Below are positions 56,801 to 64,000 of a stretch of 64,000 nucleotides of DNA, piece after piece. The stretch covers positions 14,603,001-14,667,000 of the forward strand of contig CM067552.1 in the NCBI GenBank assembly GCA_034509755.1. Reading direction: 5' to 3'. The notes below the pieces were generated by a model. It did not search any database. It saw nothing but the letters and a program-made list of their open reading frames with translations, and was not told the DNA's origin. The DNA is from Anisodus tanguticus. Lineage: Eukaryota > Streptophyta > Magnoliopsida > Solanales > Solanaceae. Numbering within the stretch: the first letter of the stretch is position 1; the number at the start of each line of letters is the position of its first letter. Made by a program: the position numbers and the translations under genes.

Positions 56801-59318
56801 AAAACACCTTTTTCTGGTATTATGTAAATCGCTTTGGTAAGCCAAAATCTTTTTGTAGGTTGCAACGTCCAGCTTGTACTTTTTCGCTTCTTATGTTAAA
56901 CAACATTTTCATTTATTCTTAGTGAAATTACTCTTGGAAATTGATACTACTGAATGTACTTCATGTATACACATGAGTTCCTGGAAAATGCTGATATAGA
57001 GGAACGCCAAGCAACTTATAACCATAAAAGAGGTTTCATTTAGGCTGCATATATCTTTTAAAGTCCTCTTTCAAGTTCTATAAGAAAAAGTTTGAATGCC
57101 CTCAGTTGGTATTCCTGCCATCATAAAGGAATCGCCCCTTCTGTTGGTATGCAAATCAAGTGCTTCAAATCAATCTTGTGTTTGCGGATGTCTTGTCAAT
57201 TTCTTAATGTTTGATGACGCAGTTAGTTTTTTTGTACTCATATATATGTTGGTGGAGAAAATGAGTTCAATGTGGAGATATCCCAAGTAGGTGGGTTTTA
57301 GCAATATTTCGGACATAGGAATAATTTTTGGATTTGTATTTAGATATGTAAAATACTTTTGAAAGTGGCAATAAGACAGTTGGAGGCCACAATAAACTTG
57401 ACTGGGAGCATTATGTGTCTACCAATAAGAAGAGGGAAGACCTTTTGGTGAAAGATAAATGTATAAAAAGGAGTCTACAAGAAAAACTATTGTAGGACAT
57501 AGGGAGCCGGATTTTGATTAAGAACCATTCAATTTTTATCAAATTCATATCTCTGAGGAATTTCTGTGGATTTCCCAACAAGTTTTCTGTTATTCAGTTT
57601 CTGTCTTCAACTTTTTTAATTTTTCGAATCAAGAAGAGATTGAGCTTCTCTTGCACCTCATTCGTCTATATTCTGTGAACCTAATTTTAACAAGGACAAA
57701 ACTTGTGGATCTTATTCTTTCCAGGTATGGAATCATGATTTCTTCTGGGAATCCATGCAACCGGGAGGTGGTGACATGCCTAAATTAGGACTCCTTCAGC
57801 AGATTGAGAAGGATTTTGGTTCATTTACCAACTTTAAGGATAAGTTTATAGAAGCAGCTCTCACATTATTTGGCTCTGGATGGATTTGGCTCGTCTGTAA
57901 GTTGCTAAATATAGCTAATATCCTATATCTGTTTTACGCTTGTTTACTTCTTCGCTGTTCTATTATTGTAATGAGAAAGCTGTAGTATTTGGGAACTAGA
58001 ATTGATGTTCTTCTGTACTCTTCTTTTGATGTTGTTTCACTGCTGCTTGTATATGTGTTTCTCCAAACCAAATCCTTCATTGAAGGACAGCTTGTTGTCA
58101 GTTGTATAACTAAATCATTTCATAAGGATAACTTTTGCTTTTTATTTCTCAGAAGTCCTACATTAAATTTCCAGTTCCCATCATTAATTTCTATTTAGTA
58201 TGTTTGAAAGTTAAAAAATGAGAAAGATCGAGCTTTTAGATTTTGGCCTCAGTCTCCTCTACTGAGTGTGTACAGAATGAGTTCAGAATGAAGTTCTGGA
58301 CTAAATATTGTCTGTCGACTCAATTCTTATCATGACAATTTGGTAGATGAAAAGTTTAGCAAAATTGTTATTTCTGGTCATCAACTATCATCCGAACATG
58401 GTCATTTTTCTCAACATTCAAATATTCAGTATTCCTCTAGATCCGTAAAGTTCCTCCATGAGGTCATGAGTTCAAGCCGTGGAAACAGTCTCTGGCAGAA
58501 ATGCAAGGTAAGGCTGCGTACAACAGACCCTTGTGGTCCGGCCCTTCCCCGGACCCCGCGCATAGCGGGAGCTTAGTGCACCGGGCTGCCCTCTAGATCC
58601 GTAAAGTTTTCATTGCATTAACCTCCTGATTCATCAGTTGGAAAGTTTTATAGCCATTGTCAGTCACAGTTGAACAGTCCATGCATCTCCTTCAAGGTTC
58701 TTTGATAATACCTTCAGTTTCATTATTTCAGTGAACAGAGAGGAGAAGCGTCTTACAATTATTAAAACATCAAATGCTGTCAACCCTCTTGTGTGGAATG
58801 ATATCGTGAGGATTCTTTTTCCTAATGTTCAATAACTTGTAACACTTGAAATTACATTTTCTTGGTTATCAGTACTCACATGTTCATCTGGTAACTGTTT
58901 GATTCTGCAGCCCCTGATCGGTTTGGACTTGTGGGAGGTGAGTTCTTAGGCAGTATTTTTCCCTCCTTTCCCCATGTACACAGTCTCTGAAAGAAATCAC
59001 AAACCTTTCAACATTTGCATTCCCCGTGCTTATAAAATTATATTGAGAAAAAAATATTCATTATTACTTGTTCTTCCTGTTTTGCAGCATGCTTATTATC
59101 TGGATTACAAGGTAACCCATAGTTCTTCCCTTTTGCTTTCTGCAAAGAGTTTCTTTCTAATGTGTCCGTCTTTGTTTCCTCTCTTTACGCAGAATGATAA
59201 AGCAAGCTACGTTAATGTGTTCATGAATCATCTTGTCTCTTGGGATGCGGCATTGGGACGCATGGCTCGAGCACAGGCCTTCGTAAATTTAGGCGAACCC
59301 GAAATCCCTGTTGCATGA
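53828..59318 (+). CDS. FSD3: Chloroplast iron superoxide dismutase, FSD3 type
   Basis: The enzyme converts superoxide to hydrogen peroxide and oxygen. FSD3 proteins act in plastid nucleoids with FSD2, associated with the plastid-encoded RNA polymerase. Coding exons are 53828-53935, 54016-54108, 54260-54451, 57725-57896, 58732-58805, 58911-58937, 59088-59111 and 59193-59318. All introns are GT-AG, phases agree, and the sum is 816 bp or 271 codons plus stop, close to the usual plant FSD3 length. Residues 1 to about 55 are Ser/Arg-rich, as in a plastid transit peptide. The core starts YYGLKTP. Iron ligands are His82 (QVHWGEHH), His135 (WNHDFFW), Asp219 and His223 (DLWEHAYY). Gln131 is the Fe-type active-site glutamine. 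The end VNLGEPEIPVA is typical of FSD3 rather than FSD2. No stop or frameshift was seen. Confidence 0.95.
54713..55541. mobile_element. hAT-type MITE in FSD3 intron 3
   Basis: The left end reads CATGGGCGGCTC and the inverted right end CAGGGCCGGCTTTAG, with GTGGCCTAAA blocks just inside both ends. Octamers GATTGGAG (54705-54712) and GATCGGAG (55542-55549) flank it with one mismatch, as in hAT insertions. The interior is AT-rich and non-coding, and a T-run followed by a G-run sits at about 55470-55503. It accounts for a quarter of the 3.27-kb third intron and leaves the splice sites untouched. Confidence 0.88.
55542..57724 (+). other. Rest of FSD3 intron 3
   Basis: This is intronic DNA between the MITE and exon 4. 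Small open frames occur on both strands without motifs. No gene or complete repeat was recognised. Confidence 0.6.
58453..58590 (+). mobile_element. Au SINE in FSD3 intron 4, 5'-truncated
   Basis: The 138-bp body contains a box-B-like GGTCATGAGTTCAAGCC, then GTAAGGCTGCGTACAACAGA, then GTGGTCCGGCCCTTCCCC and GAGCTTAGTGCACCGGGCTG, the well-known tail of the plant Au SINE. It is flanked by an exact 18-bp duplication, CTCTAGATCCGTAAAGTT, at 58435-58452 and 58591-58608, the signature of LINE-driven insertion. The 5' head with box A appears to be missing. Confidence 0.93.
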
Positions 59319-59639
59319 CATGTTCCTTTAATCAGTTCTTTCTGCAAATCCCTGTGCAAGAAAAGGTATTTTAGTACAAAAACCCTTCTGCATTTGCTTT
59401 GTTCCTCATCAAAAAGGTGCACCAAAATTCCTGTTGCATGTCATGTTCCTTTAATCAGTTCGTACATCATATCCATGCGCAAGAACACGTTATATTAGAG
59501 TACTTAAACCTTCTGCAGGTACTTCGTTCCCTGGTGGAAGGTGCATTGCTTCGCAACAAGCCACACTCAGCTGACATAAATACACTTTCCATCAAAGTAA
59601 TTCGGAGAATGTTTAACGGAAGCACATGTTAGATTTCTT

Positions 59640-61130
59640 TCAACTGTGGATCTGCACAAACAGATGACTGCACTAGGAATTTCATTTTTTTCTCATAATT
59701 GCTAGCTTGTAGTTTGAAATAGATGTAGGCGACTGATTAGCAAGCAATGATATAATGGGACATTAATTGTGTACTGAATGACTCTTCTAGACTGAGCAAT
59801 TGGCTTTACATAAATTAATGGTTGATTTCATTTCAGTTACATAAATTTGTCTTCCCTTCGCGTGCAGTGTAAAAACCTTATTCCATATATAAAATAATCA
59901 GTATACTAATATTCAAATACAAAATATGATAAAAGATACGTTTTAGTTGTCAAATACAATAGATTAAATTTCAAGTTTTAATTCATTCTTATTTACAAAT
60001 TAGTTTTATATTTTTATTTATTTTCCCACCATTTAAGAGTTAGCTTAGTCTTCTAAAAATACTTGATTTACGTCGTACAATATTGGTTTATGTAACATTT
60101 GGTTGCCATTCAGTTTTGATATAGCTAATATCAGTATGATTTTATACAAGAATCTTTGTATAATTTTCATTCCACCACCAATGTGGTATAACAATATACT
60201 GATTAAAATTAATTAAATAATTAAAATGACAACATCCTCCATCAAACCCTTTTCAGTGTTTTGGGCGGGCTCGTCAAAGTCATAATCTCACCGTCTACAT
60301 AAGCAAGTGCAAGCACCATTCCATGCAAAATGTAAGAGCATACAATCCAATAGTCAATCTCAAAATCATCACACCATTTTTTTCTCTACCCCATAAGACT
60401 TCAATTTTTCAAGTGTCCCTTGTTACAAAAGCAAAGCCCTGCAAAATTGCTCTAGAAACGTGGAAACAATATGTGCTTCATACCAGTTCCCTATGATTGA
60501 AGCTGTTGACGCGGTGCAAGTATTTGTGTGACAAGTTCTATTTCCTTCCAAAATATAAAAGTTTATAACTGATATGGAATTACAATGCTAATGAAGTTCA
60601 ATAAATAAAATAAAATATGTTTTAAAAAATTGAATGTGTCCCTTCTGAGTTCTTTAATATAGTACATTTCATTTGTTAAAAACATAGCACATTTGACATA
60701 ATTAAGAAAGTTAAAGGGAGTGATTTTTTTTTCTTAACATAGGACATGAATGGGAAAAAGTAGACAAAAGGCCAACAAAAGCAAGAAAAAGATAATGGTG
60801 TTTCTTGGTCAAAGAGAATTATATATATAGATATATAAATAGATATTTTTTAAATATTAGAATATCTCAACACTTAGATATTTCTTTCTAATTTTTCTAT
60901 GTTTAATCCTTTAAAAATACTTGATTTTTGTATAATCTATATAGGTGAAACTTCATTGGCAACTTGCCATGTTGTAAAACTATTCTAATCATTGGTTAAG
61001 ATCGATTTCTTTTGGGCAAAAAAACAGAACATGACGATACTTTTCAGTTTACAAAATATATCGATAGATTTCTTATAAAATCTATACGAATAGGATAAAT
61101 AAAAAAGAAGCAAATTTAACACAGTAAATA
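59640..61130. other. Downstream flank, nothing recognised
   Basis: AT-rich DNA after the FSD3 gene, with no convincing reading frame or repeat boundary. Confidence 0.5.
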
Positions 61131-61146
61131 ACGCAAGGAAACTGCT

Positions 61147-61296
61147 TCCCTTATTTTATCCACTTTTCTCTCCCCATTCAAAATTAAGAGATATTGTTCC
61201 CTGATTTTCTTCAACTTTTGCTCCCTTATTTTATCCACTTTTCTCTCCCCATTCAAAATAAAGAGATATTATTCCCTAATTTTCTCCAACTTTTGC
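61147..61296. repeat. Tandem duplication of about 75 bp
   Basis: Two near-identical units contain CCCTTATTTTATCCACTTTT, TCTCCCCATTCAAAAT and AAGAGATATT. They differ at a few positions. Confidence 0.85.
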
Positions 61297-61399
61297 TTGA
61301 AAAGTCAATTCTAATCGGAAATTCTCTCATTCAAAATTCATACACAATTAATTTCTCTGTATGAATCAGATTCCATACAAAGTTCGTTATAATTATGTA

Positions 61400-61740
61400 A
61401 TTGATACAAATCCGAATTCATACAAAGTTCATACACCAGAAAACAAATATGTATAAATTTTGTACGCAATATGTATATATATATATTCGTTATAATTTTT
61501 ATGTATGAAAAATGTATAAAAGTTGTGTGTATATTTTGATTATGATAAAGTACATATAAATTGTATAAAATCTGATCAAAGTATGTATAATAAATCTATA
61601 ATTGATACAAACCACATTCCGTACAAAGTTCATACACCAGAAAATAAACATGTATAAATTTTTGTATTCAGCGTGTATAACTGTATAGATTTGTTATAAT
61701 TTTTATGTGTGAAATATGTATAAAAGTTGTATGTATATTG
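61400..61740. repeat. Diverged tandem duplication of about 190 bp
   Basis: Two units share AATTGATACAAA, CAAAGTTCATACACCAGAAA, ATGTATAAATTTT, TTATAATTTTTATGT and TGTATAAAAGTTGT in the same order, starting near 61400 and 61593. No coding or transposon termini were identified. Confidence 0.75.
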
Positions 61741-63498
61741 ATGTAGTTTAGTACTTCGCGAACGCCAATGATCTAGTAATTAGCACGAAACTGTAAGAGA
61801 AATGTTTTGTTTTGCGGTGGAACTTCAAACATTTTGGATAGATGCCAGAACATCTTTATAGTATTTGTAAAACCATCTGGAACTTGAACTATACTCTTTA
61901 ATATTGGGACATTAGAGTGAATTATGATATGTGTCTGGAAATGGTGTCTATCAACGGCTGTAGAGGAGGGAGAGAGTGAGAAATCTTTTTAAAAAAAAGA
62001 AGCAGCTGATTGGTAACTATCCTAAAATTAAGCTCACATCTAAAAATCAGATTGTTACCCCCGTATTTTCGCGCTCATATGCGTCGTAAATAAAGTAACG
62101 TAAAGCACGATGAGGCTAACATCTCATTTTTGGATGGAAACAAGTTTAAATAAGTGTTATGTACGTTTAATAAGAGTTTGAGGTTAAAGGGATTAAAGAA
62201 ATTAAATTCGTCGAAACTCAGGAAAGACAGGCAGAATTTTCGGATCAGTTTTTTGGTCCAACTTATCGGGGGTATATCTCTTAGTATACAAGGAGTTACG
62301 GAGGGCATAACCTATCTAAATCCAAATTCCGAGAGTCTCGTTTCCAATTCAATTGACGGTTCCTCAATCTGAAAAATAAGGTAAAATTTACGGACCGTAT
62401 AAAATTGTACGATCCATAGAAAAATTGTACGGACCGTAAAACAAAAATACGCGTGTACTTTCTAGGCGGTGGCCAACCTTTTAACTTCTTAAAATTGTTC
62501 CTCGTTCTTTTTCTCATTTTTCGACCAAGACACCTCCAAAAACCCTCCTAAGAGTCTCCTAACATAATTTCATGGTGTGGGAGTGAATCCAAAGAGATTT
62601 GACTCAAAACTAAGCTTGGGGAACCTTGTAAAGCTTGAAGAAGAATTTCTATGTTGTTGTCTTGTTCTTAAGGATTACTGCAAGTTTGGAGAAGTTGTTG
62701 ATAAGGATTTTTCTGATTATAAAAGGTAAGTTTAACCTCCTCTTAGTTATGTTTAAGATTATCCTTATGTTGGTTGAGTTGTTTAGATGAAAATACCCCA
62801 AGAGAAGCCTATGGTTGTGTTGTTTAGTTGTGGATTAAGAGTGTAATATGAAGTTGTTGAATTGATAATTATGTTTTGGGGATGCAGGAGAAAGGTTGAT
62901 GAAGTTTGTTGTGTGAATTAAGCTTAAGGTTGGATGTAAGGAATGATACGAATACGTTGTACACAAGTTGTTCGACAAAATGTTTAAATAAACTTTCTTA
63001 TAAGCTATGAATTCGATATTGATGCAAACCATTCGTATCATGTAGATAATCATTCGTAGAGCTTACGAAGGCTTGTGGGATCCGTTGAACTAAGGCGACA
63101 AGGTATATAAGGCTTACCCTTCTTTCTATTGACATGATCATAAAGAAAATGTCAAAGAATAAAGGTTTCGTATTCAAATTCTATTTTTGACAAAATTAAT
63201 GTATAAGAATCACGTCCATTCTTAGTATATAGAATCATATGAATCTTATTTGTTCCTTTATTGTGAAGAAATTTCCAGTCTATAAAGTCACTCTCATCTT
63301 GATGTGACATGGCTATTTGTTGGTTCCTGAAAACTAAAGAAAATGGTAAGTGTTGTCCCTTCGTAATAACTCATATAGAAAGGTAACATGACACATTATC
63401 CTCATAAGGATAGTCGGAGGTGCAACGACCTTATGTCACTCTGACAGCCTTATAGAGTAGTTCATGTTCTTTAGATAGTTTTCACACATATATGTATA

Positions 63499-63665
63499 TG
63501 ATATTGATTATATTGCTCACAGAGGCCTATGACGTTATATACGCGGCTATACTGATATGATATTGGTTATATTACCCACTGAGGCCTATGGAGTTATATA
63601 CGCAGTTATACATATATGATATTGATTATATTGCCCACAGAGGCATACGCCGTTATATACGCGTT
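63499..63665 (+). repeat. LTR minisatellite, three units of about 59 bp
   Basis: The units share ATGATATTGATTATATTG, CCACAGAGGCCTAT and GTTATATACGCG. Confidence 0.85.
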
Positions 63666-63948
63666 AATATTTCATTTATGTACATTATAGTCTATAGAGA
63701 TACTTCTGAGTTACAAGTTGTTTCTTTAGGTTTCCTTTACTCATTGATGCTTTCATTTACGTTTACTCATGCCTTACATATTCAGTACATTATTCGTACT
63801 GATGTCCCTTTTCTGGGGCGCTGCATTTCATGCCCGCATGTACAGATAGCTGGAAGATGCTCATTTCTAGTAGGATCTCAGCTCAGCGGTAATGTGAGAA
63901 CTCTCCATTTGTTCTAGAGATGTCAGTCAAAGTTGGTATGTTTATATT

Positions 63949-64000
63949 TATATATATATATATATATAATTTATATATATATATATATATAAATATATAT
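63949..64000. repeat. AT microsatellite at the window edge
   Basis: TA repeats with short interruptions run to the end of the window. Confidence 0.9.

Larger units (their letters stand above)
53600..59640 (+). promoter_or_regulatory. FSD3 transcript outline, untranslated parts
   Basis: A probable non-coding first exon ends at 53651 before GTAAGT, and TTGCTTGCAG ends at 53787, giving a 5' UTR intron of 136 bp. The leader then runs 53788-53827 to the start codon. After the stop at 59318 the 3' region contains an imperfect tandem duplication of about 120 bp (near 59303-59428 and 59429-59540), both copies carrying GTTGCATG and TGTTCCTTTAATCAGTTC. The transcript ends were not determined. Confidence 0.45.
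62053..64000 (+). mobile_element. Gypsy LTR, cut by the window end
   Basis: It starts TGTTACCCCCGTATTTTCGC and follows the layout of the other Gypsy LTRs: a GTCGAAACTC segment, an ACGGACCGTA palindrome group (62390-62450), a minisatellite (63499-63665) and the core CAGTACATTATTCGTACTGA with GCTGCATTTCATGC (about 63781-63835). The 3' end is outside the window, so solo or full-length status is unknown. Confidence 0.82.

Noticed and set aside
58340..58576. 78-codon frame in FSD3 intron 4
   Set aside because: Most of its coding sequence is the Au SINE and its flanking duplication.
59399..59632. 77-codon frame downstream of FSD3
   Set aside because: It covers the duplicated 3' UTR unit and has no family signature. 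It is not a separate gene.
63499..63665. CRISPR-like array
   Set aside because: Units are contiguous variable minisatellite repeats without unique spacers, in a plant LTR.

Overview
The window looks like nuclear DNA of a flowering plant, most likely Solanaceae. The grounds are one intron-containing gene for a chloroplast iron superoxide dismutase, an Au-family SINE, Ty1/Copia and long-LTR Ty3/Gypsy (chromovirus-type) retrotransposons, hAT-type MITEs, nuclear copies of plastid DNA, and a decayed endogenous caulimovirid. Nothing prokaryotic is present. The species cannot be fixed from the sequence alone.

Layout. 1-5945: intergenic DNA with a foldback MITE (513-1083) and a Gypsy solo LTR (1678-4823) carrying an organelle-derived insert that includes part of rbcL. 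5946-43456: one old Copia element (called Copia B here), blown open by nested insertions. A chromovirus with LTRs of about 2.2 kb sits in its gag (21201-39054). A piece of that host, 915 bp spanning Copia B gag and the start of the chromovirus LTR, occurs twice (6782-7696 and 20814-21728). Between the two copies lies a nearly genome-length, rearranged endogenous pararetrovirus (7697-20813), itself split by a young complete Copia element (Copia A, 7816-12825, target duplication GGAAA). The chromovirus LTRs carry further insertions: two solo LTRs, an hAT-type MITE rich in GGATCC-like motifs and a 1.36-kb unclassified element. One of the solo LTRs contains a plastid 23S/4.5S rRNA fragment.

44456-52530: a reverse-strand Gypsy element bounded by ACCTA duplications, whose interior has been replaced by a forward-strand Gypsy remnant. 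53600-59800: the only cellular gene found, an FSD3-type Fe-superoxide dismutase with eight coding exons joining into 271 codons. An hAT MITE lies in its third intron and a SINE in its fourth. 59800-62052: AT-rich DNA with local tandem duplications. 62053 to the end: another Gypsy LTR running off the window.

The one conventional gene acts in the plastid against superoxide. Everything else is mobile, viral or organellar debris. Its value is the readable order of events: Copia B, then the chromovirus, then the pararetrovirus with a duplicated flank, then Copia A.
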